The notes: a model not told the origin generated them from the sequence alone. A stretch of 64,000 nt of DNA from Qiania dongpingensis (GCF_014337195.1 NZ_CP060634.1:1116001-1180000); one strand, 5' to 3'; positions 1-10,159 are shown, counted from the stretch's first letter. Translations and numbers: made by a program.

Positions 1-21
1 TTAACAGAAGGAGGCCGGAAT

Positions 22-795
22 ATGAAGCAGCATCACGTATTGATCGATACAAGTAGCTGCATTGGCTGCGGCATGTGCGCCGAAGTGTGCGTCGCGCACA
101 ATATTGCGTTAAATCACAAAAAAGCGGAAACAGTATTAGATGACTGTCTGATGTGCGGGCAATGTTCCGCAGTCTGTCCAAAGAAAGCTGTTTCCATCAG
201 CGGATATGATACCGGACAAGTTGACAAGAAAGACGACGTTCGCTTGAAGCCGGAGGATATTTTGGAAGTCATCCGTTTCCGCCGGAGCATCCGTAAATTC
301 AAGCAGAAAAAAATCCCTAAAGAAGTGATCGAGCAGATTTTGGAGGCGGGCAGGCTTACTCATACGGCCAAGAACATGCAGGATGTCTCTTTTATCGTAC
401 TTGACCAGGAAAAAGACTGCATCGAGAAAATGGCGGTCCGCCTGTTTAGAAAAGTAAAGCCGTTTGCGGATCTGTTCAGTCCGATGGCTAAGAATAATAA
501 GATAGACGATCACTTTTTCTTTTTCAAAGCCCCCATTGCGGTGGTAATCTTGGCAAAAGAAAAAACGAACGGCATTCTCGCCGCGCAGAATATGGAATTT
601 GTTGCAGAAGCGCTTGGCCTCGGCGTACTGTACAGCGGATATTTTACAGCAGCAGCCAACACTTCACTTAAAATCAAAAAGGCGCTCAAAGTGTCAAAAG
701 GAAAAAAGGCGGCGATGACATTGGTACTTGGTTACCCTGATGTTAAATTTCTCCGTTCCGCTCCGCGAAAAAAATTAGATGCCATATATATGTAA
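22..795 (+). CDS. Ferredoxin-fused nitroreductase family protein
   Basis: 257 aa. The N-terminal ~65 residues carry two 4Fe-4S ferredoxin motifs (CIGCGMCAEVC and CLMCGQCSAVCP). From about residue 75 a nitroreductase-fold FMN domain follows, with the family's RRSIRKF start. Such fusions are predicted cytoplasmic flavin oxidoreductases that take electrons from the Fe-S clusters to reduce an unknown acceptor. The start has a strong ribosome site (GAAGGAGG, 7 nt upstream). It heads a three-gene set with an ArsR regulator (12 nt downstream) and a flavodoxin-ferredoxin protein. Family assignment is firm; the substrate is unknown. Confidence 0.9.
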   Translation: MKQHHVLIDTSSCIGCGMCAEVCVAHNIALNHKKAETVLDDCLMCGQCSAVCPKKAVSISGYDTGQVDKKDDVRLKPEDILEVIRFRRSIRKFKQKKIPKEVIEQILEAGRLTHTAKNMQDVSFIVLDQEKDCIEKMAVRLFRKVKPFADLFSPMAKNNKIDDHFFFFKAPIAVVILAKEKTNGILAAQNMEFVAEALGLGVLYSGYFTAAANTSLKIKKALKVSKGKKAAMTLVLGYPDVKFLRSAPRKKLDAIYM

Positions 796-806
796 AGGGA
801 CTGATC

Positions 807-1157
807 ATGGAAAAAGAATGTAAAGAACGGCTCCAAAAAATCGTAGACGGGTTTCAGAAATACCGAAATGCGTTTACCGCCATCGGCGATGAAACAAGGC
901 AGTTGATATTGCTGGTGCTATTAGAGAGCGATCCGTCGGGAATCCGTGTCGGAGAGATTGCGAAAAGGGCACATCTGACAAGACCTTCTGTTTCCCATCA
1001 TCTGCAGATCTTAAAAGAATCCGGTATTGCTGCCATGCGAAAAGAGGGGACTAAAAATTATTATTATTTAAGTGCGGACGAAACACAATGGAAAGAGCTT
1101 GCCGATTTCGTCAGCCTGATCTATGAAGGGATCCGGCACATCGGCTCACGATCATAA
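807..1157 (+). CDS. ArsR/SmtB-family winged-helix regulator
   Basis: 116 aa. It has a winged-helix fold typical of ArsR proteins: a helix-turn-helix around residues 48-75 (EIAKRAHLTRPSVSHHLQIL) and a beta-wing ending KNYYYL. No clear cysteine metal-binding motif is visible, so the inducer may not be a metal. It lies between two redox genes and probably controls this small operon. Confidence 0.88.
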   Translation: MEKECKERLQKIVDGFQKYRNAFTAIGDETRQLILLVLLESDPSGIRVGEIAKRAHLTRPSVSHHLQILKESGIAAMRKEGTKNYYYLSADETQWKELADFVSLIYEGIRHIGSRS

Positions 1158-1180
1158 ATAGCACGTCAGGAGGAAGAATT

Positions 1181-1945
1181 ATGATCTTATATTTTTCAGG
1201 AACCGGAAACAGCGCGTATGCCGCGGAAAAAATCGCCAAAGTGACCGGCGATAAAATAATCGATTTATTTAGTAGAATCCGCGGCCACAACTATTCTGAA
1301 ATCAAGTCAGGCAGCCCGTGGGTCATCGTCACTCCTACTTATGCATGGAGAATTCCACGCATTGTTCAGGAATGGCTGGAGAATAGCGGTCTTGTCGGAA
1401 ATAAAGATATTTATTTTGTAATGACCTGCGGCGGAAGCATCGGAAACGCGGGCAAATATCTGAAAGAACTATGCGCCGCCAAGAAACTCAACTATCTGGG
1501 ATGCGCCGCGGTTTTGATGCCGGAAAACTACATTGCGATGTTTACCACACCAGCACAGAAAGAAGCCTTGGAAATCATCCGGCAGGCAGATCCTGTAATA
1601 GATAAGATCGCCCTTGAGATAAAAAACGGCAAAGCATTTTCGCAGCCTGCCGTGTCCTTTCAGGATAAAAGGAGCAGCGGCATTATCAATACCGCTTTCT
1701 ATCCGATCTTTGTCCACGCAAAAAAGTTTTATGCCACCGACGCCTGCGTCTCCTGCGGAAAATGCGTCAATGTCTGCCCGCTGAACAATATCCGACTCAA
1801 AGATGGAAAACCCATATGGGGTAAAAACTGCACTCACTGCATGGCATGCATCAGCCGCTGCCCAACTGAGGCGATCGAATACGGCAGACACAGCAAAGGG
1901 CTGCCGCGGTATGTCTTTCCCAAGAGTAATCCAGAATTAAAATAA
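1181..1945 (+). CDS. EFR1-family flavodoxin-ferredoxin protein
   Basis: 254 aa. The N-terminal half is flavodoxin-like with a phosphate-binding loop (FSGTGNSAYAAEKI). The C-terminal part has two 4Fe-4S motifs (CVSCGKCVNVCP and CTHCMACISRCP). This is the architecture of EFR1-type electron-transfer proteins, common in gut Clostridia. It probably shuttles electrons with the upstream ferredoxin-nitroreductase. A good ribosome site (AGGAGGAAG) precedes the ATG. Confidence 0.9.
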   Translation: MILYFSGTGNSAYAAEKIAKVTGDKIIDLFSRIRGHNYSEIKSGSPWVIVTPTYAWRIPRIVQEWLENSGLVGNKDIYFVMTCGGSIGNAGKYLKELCAAKKLNYLGCAAVLMPENYIAMFTTPAQKEALEIIRQADPVIDKIALEIKNGKAFSQPAVSFQDKRSSGIINTAFYPIFVHAKKFYATDACVSCGKCVNVCPLNNIRLKDGKPIWGKNCTHCMACISRCPTEAIEYGRHSKGLPRYVFPKSNPELK

Positions 1946-1966
1946 GAGAACTATATAAAAGAAAAA

Positions 1967-2416
1967 TCAAACATTCAATTCAAGTTGTATATTCACTCGT
2001 TCATACTCCATATTGTCAATAGGTACTTCTTTAAAGCCGGCCTTAGCATATAAATGCATGGCTGCGGATAAAACGGTATTTGAGACAATCATCAGCTTTT
2101 CAGCGCCATGCTCTTTCGCATAGTCTATACATGCCTTTAATACCGCAGAACCAGCTCCTCTTCCCATATAGTTTTCATCCGCGGCAAGTTTGCATATTTC
2201 CCATACCTGCCCCTCTCTTGGAACTACCATACAAGTGGCGATTGCTCTATCCTGCTCCACAGCAAAATATACTGCTGCACCTTTTGCAAGGAAATCTTCT
2301 ACATCATTCAGCATTTCAATATCTTGAGGCTCTACCTTAAAATACTTTTTTATCCAAATCAGATTCAGCCTTATAAAATCTTCCTTGTAAATTTCCTGAT
2401 AAGATATGATTTTCAT
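1967..2416 (-). CDS. GNAT-family N-acetyltransferase
   Basis: 149 aa. It shows the acetyl-CoA binding motif A of the GNAT fold (ENYMGRGAGSAVLKACIDYA, residues ~90-110) and a typical C-terminal AGFKEVP element. The substrate is unknown. It is convergent with the EFR1 gene and divergent from the XRE-cupin regulator, with about 160 bp between them. Confidence 0.85.
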   Translation of the reverse strand: MKIISYQEIYKEDFIRLNLIWIKKYFKVEPQDIEMLNDVEDFLAKGAAVYFAVEQDRAIATCMVVPREGQVWEICKLAADENYMGRGAGSAVLKACIDYAKEHGAEKLMIVSNTVLSAAMHLYAKAGFKEVPIDNMEYERVNIQLELNV

Positions 2417-2509
2417 CTAAATACACTCCTTATTATGTAAATTTATTTGTTTCATTTGATTTTCCTCTTTACAGCCAGGGGTCAAAACAATATAATAGAA
2501 TAAAAAGAA

Positions 2510-2533
2510 CATTATATCGTCTGCAATATAATG
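2510..2533. promoter_or_regulatory. Inverted repeat, possible operator
   Basis: An 8-bp inverted repeat (CATTATAT at 2510-2517, ATATAATG at 2526-2533) lies in the AT-rich gap between the divergent GNAT and XRE-cupin genes, about 45 bp before the regulator's start. Its position suggests an autoregulatory site. No binding data; inference only. Confidence 0.35.
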
Positions 2534-2578
2534 ATATATCTTGTTCGATATATTGTCAATAGGTAGGAGGAGAAAAAC

Positions 2579-3130
2579 TTGCATACAATGAATCAGATCG
2601 TAGCTCACAATATAAAATTGCTAAGAGAAAAAAACAAATTAAGTATAGATGAACTGTCAAAACTAAGCGGCGTCAGTAAAAGTATGCTGGCACAGATTGA
2701 ACGGGGGGATGGCAATCCTACCGTTTCCACATTGTGGAAGATCTCTAACGGCATGAAAGTTCCCTTTGATGCTTTGACAGTACGCCAAAAATCCCCCTAT
2801 GAAATTGTAAAACTATCTGAGATACAGCCTTTGCTGGAAGATGAAGGAAAAGTCAAAAATTATTCTCTTTTCCCAGATGATGAAAACCGTAGATTTGCCG
2901 TATATTATTTAGAGCTGGCTCCCGGGAGTTATTGGAGATCCGAGCCGCATTTGCGGGGAACCATCGAGTTTATTACCATTTTTTGCGGCAAACTCGAAAT
3001 ACAATCTGATGATAAATCTTTCATTGTAACCAAGGATGATAGCATTCGGTTTAAAGGAGATACCATACATTCTTATCGAAATGTTGGAAATGAAAAAATT
3101 GCATTACATATGATTTTATATAATCCTTGA
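2579..3130 (+). CDS. XRE-family regulator with C-terminal cupin domain
   Basis: 183 aa. An N-terminal helix-turn-helix (residues ~8-60, LSIDELSKLSGVSKSMLAQI) is joined to a C-terminal cupin barrel (residues ~105-180, with LRGTIEF and DTIHSYRNVG). This architecture occurs in small-molecule-responsive repressors. A TTG start is used here because AGGAGG sits 9 nt before it; the in-frame ATG 9 nt later is too far from that site. It may regulate itself and the divergent GNAT gene. Confidence 0.85.
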   Translation: MHTMNQIVAHNIKLLREKNKLSIDELSKLSGVSKSMLAQIERGDGNPTVSTLWKISNGMKVPFDALTVRQKSPYEIVKLSEIQPLLEDEGKVKNYSLFPDDENRRFAVYYLELAPGSYWRSEPHLRGTIEFITIFCGKLEIQSDDKSFIVTKDDSIRFKGDTIHSYRNVGNEKIALHMILYNP

Positions 3131-3194
3131 TGAATCTTCAGAATCAAGATACAAAATACTTTTTAGAATCATTTTAGTCCAACTCTGATTAAGC

Positions 3195-3935
3195 TCCAGT
3201 TAGTCATCGGCAGAAGTTCCGGACCGTCACGATTTCGGTTCGCTGGCGATGCAGAGGCCGCTTTATCCCCGCTCCGGGAGTACCGCTCACATGTCGGCGG
3301 GAAATCCGGATGATTTCCCGTCTCCGGTTCGCTCAGAAACGGAATCGGTATTTTTCGTTTCTGCCTCCCTCCGTCTGGGGAACACCGTCCGCTGCCCTGC
3401 GGCGCTCGCCTTTAGGCCGGCCCGGAATCTTTCTGCCGGTATTCTTTCTGTCGCACCGCTTCAGACGACTTCCGTTCCCTTGATTCCAGAAAAGGATTGG
3501 ATATCCACACGGCCCGCGCGCCTTACGGCAGCGGGCCGCGGTGAACCGCCCCAATGGCTTTTAAAACGAATGAAAGCTTATTTCGGTGCGGGAGGAAGAG
3601 CAAGAGGAACAATCCGATTCCATCGTAAGGCGAGCGCCGCAAAGGCGTTAGCAGGATCTTCCCGGCCGCAGGGAGGTAAAAACCGAATCTCATGCAGGTT
3701 TTTATTGGAATCTGACATGGAAAAATATTGATTTATCCATGTCAGTTGGAAAGGACCGACTGGAGGCCGCAAAGATCCTGGTTACGGCTGCCAGCGAGCC
3801 GCCTGGATGGAATCGGATTTCCTCTTGTCTTGTAAAGCAGACAAAAAAACATGTTTAAAAGGTATTCAAAGGTATACCCAAGGGCACCCCTTAATTCATG
3901 CCCTCCAGGCGGGCGCACTTCGTGCGATAAGGTAT
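3195..3935 (+). repeat. R1: ~740-bp dispersed structured repeat, copy 1
   Basis: First of three copies of a ~740-bp element (others at 11282-12020 and 18424-19165), filling the gap between 3131 and 4044. All share a left edge near GGCAGAAGTTCC and a right edge CTTCGTGCG-AAGGTA. Conserved hairpins: GGGAAATC/GATTTCCC near 3300, AAACG/CGTTT near 3340-3362, GGCCCGC/GCGGGCC near 3511-3537, AAAAACC/GGTTTTT near 3677-3705, TGACATGG/CCATGTCA at 3713-3744 and CGCAC/GTGCG near 3914-3925. Conserved blocks alternate with variable loops near 3440-3510 and 3825-3865. The reading frames inside are not conserved between copies. Looks like a large RNA or non-autonomous element; family not recognised. Confidence 0.75.
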
Positions 3936-3940
3936 CAAAT

Positions 3941-3972
3941 AAAAAACCGCCGCCGGTTCTGCCCGGCGGCGG
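3941..3972 (-). terminator. Intrinsic terminator of the HPr-like gene
   Basis: A 10-bp GC-rich stem (CCGCCGCCGG at 3947-3956 with CCGGCGGCGG at 3963-3972) is followed on the minus strand by six T. It ends the leftward HPr-like transcript and abuts the right edge of R1. Confidence 0.8.
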
Positions 3973-4044
3973 TTCTCCTCGTCCTGCTTTATTGTTCTTC
4001 GTCATCTTCGTTCATATCTACGTCATATCTTTCGAAGCAAACCG

Positions 4045-4272
4045 TCAGCAAAGGGCAAAACGGTCCAGCAGACGCTCCCATTTTGCATCCTTTCCACTGT
4101 ACTCCACAGTCAAAGGCTGGCCAAAATCCAGGCTCATCACGCCCAAAATGGATTTCGCATCTACAACCATCCGGTTATAGTATACGTCGATGTCAAAATT
4201 GCATTTACCCGCGGTAGACACCAAGGCCTTCGCGTCCTCAACTTTTGATATCTTTATCTGCCTCTTGTTCAT
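4045..4272 (-). CDS. HPr/Crh-like protein lacking the active-site histidine
   Basis: 75 aa. The second half matches the HPr fold around the regulatory serine (VDAKSILGVMSLDFGQPLTV). The first half has no LHARPA motif and there is no histidine anywhere, so it cannot accept phosphate from enzyme I. Like Bacillus Crh it could act only through serine phosphorylation, for example as a CcpA cofactor; that is inference. The start chosen is the second ATG, because GGAAAGG touches the first one but sits 9 nt from the second. It has its own promoter and terminator, just downstream of glpK. Confidence 0.75.
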   Translation of the reverse strand: MNKRQIKISKVEDAKALVSTAGKCNFDIDVYYNRMVVDAKSILGVMSLDFGQPLTVEYSGKDAKWERLLDRFALC

Positions 4273-4358
4273 CACTAACATCCTTTCCGCAAATATAAAA
4301 CACTAACAATATGGGCAATAACACTTGTCATTTTGTTATCACACTGATGTTGAATAGT

Positions 4359-4387
4359 GTTATATCATTACTTTATGCGGTTGTCAA
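4359..4387 (-). promoter_or_regulatory. Sigma-A-type promoter for the HPr-like gene
   Basis: On the minus strand TTGACA (4382-4387) and TATAAC (4359-4364) are separated by 17 bp. Between the promoter and the gene lie repeated AGTGTTAT-like and AACACT motifs (about 4300-4365) that could be operators. Confidence 0.7.
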
Positions 4388-4399
4388 GAGGTTTTTTAC

Positions 4400-5905
<1,506 letters not shown>

Positions 5906-6493
5906 TTACTCCTCCCGTGTATCATTATTTTCTGAAAATTCTTCTGCCGCTTTCCTGTTGGAAATGGTAACGGCACAGGCTCCGGCCCGAAAACAGTTTT
6001 CTATCTCTTCCGGTTTCCGTATGAGTCCTCCGCACATGAGCGGCACTCCGGTCCGTTCCCTGATATAGCTGAGTATCCCGCAGGCAATGCCCGGGAGCAC
6101 TTCCACATAATCCGGCTCCAGAGCATTACAGAGCCCGATTCCCCGTTCCAGAGACCTGGTATCGATTAAAAACAGACGCAGAATTGCCAGACATTTATTT
6201 TTCTTAGCCGTTTCCAGCACTTTGGGACGCGTAGATATGATTCCGTCGGCCCCCAGCTTCTGACAGGCGTACTCGCATCCATATTCATCCGTGGAGATTC
6301 CCCGGAGAAGGTCCAGATGGAACAGAATCTTCTTGCCCTGCCTGTGGGCCGCGTTCACCATACCGGACAGAAGGGCTATATGAAATTCCATCAAAACGCC
6401 CCAGGTGAACCTGCTGTCCAGAAAACCTTCAAACTCCTTCATGGTGGAAATAGCCAGCACTACCTGTCCGTTCCATTCCTCATTCTTTTTCAT
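5906..6493 (-). CDS. glpP: GlpP-type glycerol operon antiterminator
   Basis: 195 aa. It matches the GlpP family, a TIM-barrel RNA-binding regulator of the glycerophosphodiesterase fold, with segments LFHLDLLRGIS, GADGIISTRP, DYVEVLPGIA and VPLMCGGLIRKPEEI. In Bacillus GlpP binds glycerol-3-phosphate and prevents termination in glp leaders. A matching leader terminator lies at 9814-9849 before the first gene of this operon. The start is taken at 6493, after the stop of the DUF1667 gene. Confidence 0.9.
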   Translation of the reverse strand: MKKNEEWNGQVVLAISTMKEFEGFLDSRFTWGVLMEFHIALLSGMVNAAHRQGKKILFHLDLLRGISTDEYGCEYACQKLGADGIISTRPKVLETAKKNKCLAILRLFLIDTRSLERGIGLCNALEPDYVEVLPGIACGILSYIRERTGVPLMCGGLIRKPEEIENCFRAGACAVTISNRKAAEEFSENNDTREE

Positions 6494-6510
6494 GCTTCGT
6501 CCCCGTTCTC

Positions 6511-6891
6511 TCAGGCCTCTTCTTCCTTCCGCCTCCGTATGCTCCTGCTGGCGACGACATCCACTCCCAGCCCACACACATCTGAAATGATTATATCATC
6601 AACTGATATAGGAGCGCAAACCATAATCTTGTGAATTTTCTCCATGACCGCAAATATTTGATCCTTCGGCACCGGAGAAGAAGTGACCACCGGAAGCCGC
6701 TTTGAAATTCCTCCTTCCACAGCCACTGTGCTGGTGACCATACGAACGGGCGCCGTGATCTCGCTCTTTGCATAATCCATACCGCGGCGGCAGGTGTTCC
6801 CTGTAATCTCCTTTATAGTTCCGTCTCCATAAAGCTCCACCTGAATATGACAGCTGGCCGGGCAGACAATACAGTCAAGCATTACCTTCAT
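6511..6891 (-). CDS. DUF1667 domain protein of the glycerol-3-phosphate cluster
   Basis: 126 aa. Conserved cysteines near the N-terminus (CIVCPASCHIQ and NTCRRGMDYA) suggest an Fe-S cluster or metal site. The family almost always sits beside the two oxidoreductase genes found here and is thought to be a small subunit of an anaerobic glycerol-3-phosphate dehydrogenase system, comparable with GlpC/GlpB in role. It overlaps the upstream gene by 17 bp, which implies translational coupling. Confidence 0.85.
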   Translation of the reverse strand: MKVMLDCIVCPASCHIQVELYGDGTIKEITGNTCRRGMDYAKSEITAPVRMVTSTVAVEGGISKRLPVVTSSPVPKDQIFAVMEKIHKIMVCAPISVDDIIISDVCGLGVDVVASRSIRRRKEEEA

Positions 6892-8194
6892 CTCTCCCTG
6901 CCTCCTCCCTCAAAAAGAACCTAAGTGCGGGCATTTCGTCCTCCTTGTGGAACAATCCCATATGGGACAGTTCCCCCCACTTTACTTGCACGGTTTCCAT
7001 GACCGACGGCTCCAGGTATTTTTTCCGGACAGATTTAATCAAGACCTCTCCCGCTCTCACCTCGAGGACTGCCCGTCTGAAGCTTCTTCTGACCCGAAAT
7101 TTGAACTCTATGCCTCCGTCACGTTCTGCGTCTCCCGGACGGATACGCTGAGGCAGTACATAAGACAGACCTTCTCCTGCTTCTGCCGGCACTTCTATGG
7201 CTTTCTCCGTCTCTCCGGCCTGCATCCCGGACAGATAAGCCGCAGCAGCCTTCCCGGCCTGTTCCCCTTCCATGCTTACATGATCCACCAGATCGTGGAC
7301 ATGGAGCACATTACCGCAGGCAAAAATGCCAGCGATCTTGGATTCGTACGAGGAATTTACAGACGGTCCCTTCGTCCTGCCGTCAAGGAGGATGCCCGTC
7401 TCCTCCGAAAGAGCATTTTCCGGAATCAGCCCCACGGACAACAGCAGCGTATCTACGGCAAATTCCTGTTCTGTACCGGGTATGGGCCTTCTGTTCTCAT
7501 CTACCCTGGAGATCACCACAGCTTCCACCCGTTCTTTTCCTTTTATCCTGGTGACAGTATGGCTTAGATAGAGGGGAATTTCAAAATCCTCCAAACACTG
7601 TCTCCGGTTCCTGGGTAGCCCGTTGGAATAAGGCATTACTTCTGCCACTCCCAGGACCTCCGCCCCCTCCAGCGTCATTCTTCTCGCCATGATCATGCCA
7701 ATATCCCCGCTTCCTAGAATCCATACCCTGCGGCCAACCAGACAGCCCTCCAGGTTCATATATCTCTGTGCAGTCCCGGCCGTCCAGATACCGGCCGGCC
7801 GGTATCCTGGAATGGAAAGTGCCCCTCTGGGCCGCTCCCTGCATCCCATCGCCAAAATGACCGCTCCAGCCTGCACTGTCCTATAACCATCCTGTGAATT
7901 CACATAAGTCACACTTCTGTCCTTTCCTATATGAAGGACTGTTGTCTCGGTCTTAGTTTCTATCTGTTCTTTCTCAACCATGCGAATATACCGCTCTGCA
8001 TATGCCGGCCCTGTCAGCTCTTCTCCGAACGTATGCAGGCCAAACCCGTTATGGATGCACTGGAGCAGGACTCCCCCCAGCTCTTTTCCCTGTTCCAGGA
8101 TGAGGATACTGGATACGCCTTCTCTTCTGGCCTCCAGAGCTGCCGCCATGCCGGCGCTGCCCCCGCCGACTATTACAAGCTCATAATGCTTCAT
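6875..8194 (-). CDS. FAD/NAD(P)-dependent oxidoreductase, GlpB-like partner
   Basis: 439 aa. An N-terminal FAD-binding Rossmann motif (LVIVGGGSAGMAAALEA) and a second dinucleotide motif (VWILGSGDIGMIMARRM, residues ~155-170) identify a pyridine-nucleotide disulfide oxidoreductase fold. No CxxC redox-active pair is visible in the usual place. It overlaps the GlpA-like gene by 14 bp and the DUF1667 gene by 17 bp. In this conserved cluster it probably passes electrons from glycerol-3-phosphate oxidation to NAD or another carrier. Confidence 0.88.
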   Translation of the reverse strand: MKHYELVIVGGGSAGMAAALEARREGVSSILILEQGKELGGVLLQCIHNGFGLHTFGEELTGPAYAERYIRMVEKEQIETKTETTVLHIGKDRSVTYVNSQDGYRTVQAGAVILAMGCRERPRGALSIPGYRPAGIWTAGTAQRYMNLEGCLVGRRVWILGSGDIGMIMARRMTLEGAEVLGVAEVMPYSNGLPRNRRQCLEDFEIPLYLSHTVTRIKGKERVEAVVISRVDENRRPIPGTEQEFAVDTLLLSVGLIPENALSEETGILLDGRTKGPSVNSSYESKIAGIFACGNVLHVHDLVDHVSMEGEQAGKAAAAYLSGMQAGETEKAIEVPAEAGEGLSYVLPQRIRPGDAERDGGIEFKFRVRRSFRRAVLEVRAGEVLIKSVRKKYLEPSVMETVQVKWGELSHMGLFHKEDEMPALRFFLREEAGRDEGNA

Positions 8195-9728
8195 CAGTCC
8201 TTCTCCCTTCCGTCAGACTTTTTTCCATTGCCTCAAAAAGCCTCACTCCTTCCCGGTCATATACCACTTCCTCTTCTCTGATCCCCAGTTCCCGCGCCAA
8301 TATCCGCACGATTTCCGGCTCACAGAAACCGCCCTGGCACCGTCCCATGCCGGGCCTCACCCGTTTTTTGACCCCTTTTATGCTCCTGGCTCCCACCGGC
8401 TTACGTATCGAATCTATGATCTCTCCTTCCGAGATTCGTTCGCATCGGCAGACTATTTTTCCATATGCGGGATTGGCTGCGATCATACGGTTTTTTTCTT
8501 CTCTGGATAATCGTTCCATGATAACAGGAGGTTTTCTGCGTCGGTATTCCACCTTTTTTCTCCACGTAAAGTCTTCTCCGAACATCCTTTCTTTAAGGAT
8601 TTCCTTTCTGACATAAGAAGCAATGGCTGGCGCCGAAGACAGCCCCGGCGATTCGATTCCCGCCACATTGACGAAACCGGGCGTCTCCGAAGACTCTTCT
8701 ATGATGAAGTCCCCCGTATTCCCTTTGGCCCTCAGCCCCGCAAAGCTCCTTATGACCTTCAGCCAAGGCACCGTCTCCAAGATTCTTCCAATCTGCTCTT
8801 TCACATATTCAAGGCCTTCCGCTGTATTATCGATTCCCTCCTTGTCACTTGTATCCCGGGAATCCGGCCCCAGCAGGACGTTTCCGTGAACAGTGGGAAC
8901 GGCCAGAACGCCTTTTCCATTCTTGCCCGGCACCGGATAGAGGACTTTGGACACTGCCGGCTTCTCCTGCCGGTCCAAAACAAAATACTCTCCTCTTCTG
9001 GGACCGATCTTCATCCTTATCTTGCTGTCACCCTTCAAGGTGCGTTCCGGACAGACCATACCATAAATATCATCACCGAACACTCCAGCCGCATTGAGGA
9101 TTACCTTTGCTTCGACCACTGCCTTTTCGATACCCCTGTTTTCCTTCCCGTCTCTATGAATTTCCATATGTACCCGGAACCGGCCTCCCTTCTCTTCCGT
9201 TCTTTCTATGCCGGTTACCTGATGATTCAAAAGCAGCTCTGTCCCGTTTAAGACTGCTTCTTCCATCAGAGCTTCCGCTGTCTCCCAAGGGCAGACGACC
9301 GCCGTGTCCGGAAGTGCCAGGACTTTAGTCACATGGCTGCTCAACAGCGGTTCCATTTTTCTCGCTTCTGTTCCGTCCAATATACTGGCAGATATTCCCC
9401 GTTCTTTCGCTTTTCGGTAAAGCTCAAAAAGCGTTTTCTCTTCCTCTTCTCCTGTGGCCGCGGTAAAAGAGCCGACCTTTTCATAGGGCACATGCAGGCT
9501 CTTGCAGATATCTTCGTACTGTCTGGAGCCTTCCAGGTTCAGCCTGGATTTCAAGGTTCCGTCTTCCGGATCGTTCCCCGCGTGGATTATCGCGCTGTTG
9601 GCCATGGTAGCGCCGCAGGCAACATCGTTTTCCCTGTCCACCGCCGCTAAAGACAGCTCATATTGGGATAATTCATGTGCAAGAAAGCATCCTACGATAC
9701 CCGTTCCTATGATCAAAACATCATACAT
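8181..9728 (-). CDS. glpA: GlpA-like glycerol-3-phosphate dehydrogenase with BFD-type [2Fe-2S] domain
   Basis: 515 aa. Residues 1-370 form a DAO-type FAD oxidoreductase (DVLIIGTGIVGCFLAHELS). The C-terminal ~110 residues contain a BFD-like [2Fe-2S] domain (IVCRCERISEGEI and GMGRCQGGFCEPEIV). It oxidises glycerol-3-phosphate to dihydroxyacetone phosphate under anaerobic conditions. The start at 9728 has AGGAGG 7 nt upstream. First gene of the operon, behind a leader with a terminator. Confidence 0.88.
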   Translation of the reverse strand: MYDVLIIGTGIVGCFLAHELSQYELSLAAVDRENDVACGATMANSAIIHAGNDPEDGTLKSRLNLEGSRQYEDICKSLHVPYEKVGSFTAATGEEEEKTLFELYRKAKERGISASILDGTEARKMEPLLSSHVTKVLALPDTAVVCPWETAEALMEEAVLNGTELLLNHQVTGIERTEEKGGRFRVHMEIHRDGKENRGIEKAVVEAKVILNAAGVFGDDIYGMVCPERTLKGDSKIRMKIGPRRGEYFVLDRQEKPAVSKVLYPVPGKNGKGVLAVPTVHGNVLLGPDSRDTSDKEGIDNTAEGLEYVKEQIGRILETVPWLKVIRSFAGLRAKGNTGDFIIEESSETPGFVNVAGIESPGLSSAPAIASYVRKEILKERMFGEDFTWRKKVEYRRRKPPVIMERLSREEKNRMIAANPAYGKIVCRCERISEGEIIDSIRKPVGARSIKGVKKRVRPGMGRCQGGFCEPEIVRILARELGIREEEVVYDREGVRLFEAMEKSLTEGRRTDEAL

Positions 9729-9813
9729 TATTTTTCCTCCTATGAACAAAGCGGACATCCGCCCAAAAAGACTTTTATTTTATAGGAGAGTTCAGAGAAC
9801 CTTTCTATAAAAT

Positions 9814-9849
9814 AAAAAAAGCAATACAAAAAAAGCATTTTTGTATCGC
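9814..9849 (-). terminator. glp leader terminator, likely GlpP target
   Basis: In the transcribed leader of the glp operon the minus strand forms GCGATACAAA/TTTGTATTGC (9821-9849) followed by seven T. This is an intrinsic terminator between the promoter and the first gene. A second inverted repeat (ATTTTATAG/CTATAAAAT, about 9775-9815) follows. The arrangement matches glpD-type leaders where GlpP antiterminates. Confidence 0.8.
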
Positions 9850-9881
9850 TCTCATCTCCTGATAAATATTAACTTAAATCC

Positions 9882-9910
9882 AGTATAGAAGAAATTATCT
9901 GAAATGTCAA
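9882..9910 (-). promoter_or_regulatory. Sigma-A promoter of the glycerol operon
   Basis: TTGACA (9905-9910) and TATACT (9882-9887) on the minus strand with exactly 17 bp between them. The transcript would start near 9875 and run into the leader terminator at 9849. Confidence 0.85.
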
Positions 9911-9931
9911 GCAGCGGGGACACGCATCTCC

Positions 9932-10159
9932 TCAAATCTCCGTAAAAGTACACCGCTCTTTGATCCCGGACGCATCAATATGAAAAATCACAGTCCCATC
10001 CTCCAGAATCTCCTTTTCATAGGATACTTCTTTTCCTTTAAATTTCTTTTTGACATAATCCTCCGGGTCATCCAGCTCTACCTCATCAAACAGGACATCC
10101 CGCATCTGATTGTTCGAACACTGGTTGAATATCTCCCACACCACTTCATAAAATTTCAT
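9932..10159 (-). CDS. Conserved small hypothetical protein
   Basis: 75 aa, acidic, no membrane segment or signal. It begins MKFYEVVWEIFNQ and contains a beta-rich second half (GTVIFHIDASG). A ribosome site (ACAGGAG) lies 6 nt before the ATG. It follows the degV gene on the same strand with a 47-bp gap and may share its transcript. Function not recognised. Confidence 0.7.
   Translation of the reverse strand: MKFYEVVWEIFNQCSNNQMRDVLFDEVELDDPEDYVKKKFKGKEVSYEKEILEDGTVIFHIDASGIKERCTFTEI

Noticed and set aside
3249..3731. 160-codon open frame inside R1
   Set aside because: The same region in R2 and R3 is frameshifted and has different ends; conservation follows RNA stems rather than codons.
3195..3935. 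R element as a group I or II intron or a MITE
   Set aside because: I see no domain V-like or P7-like motif, no interrupted gene, and no terminal inverted repeats or target duplications; a covariance search would settle it.
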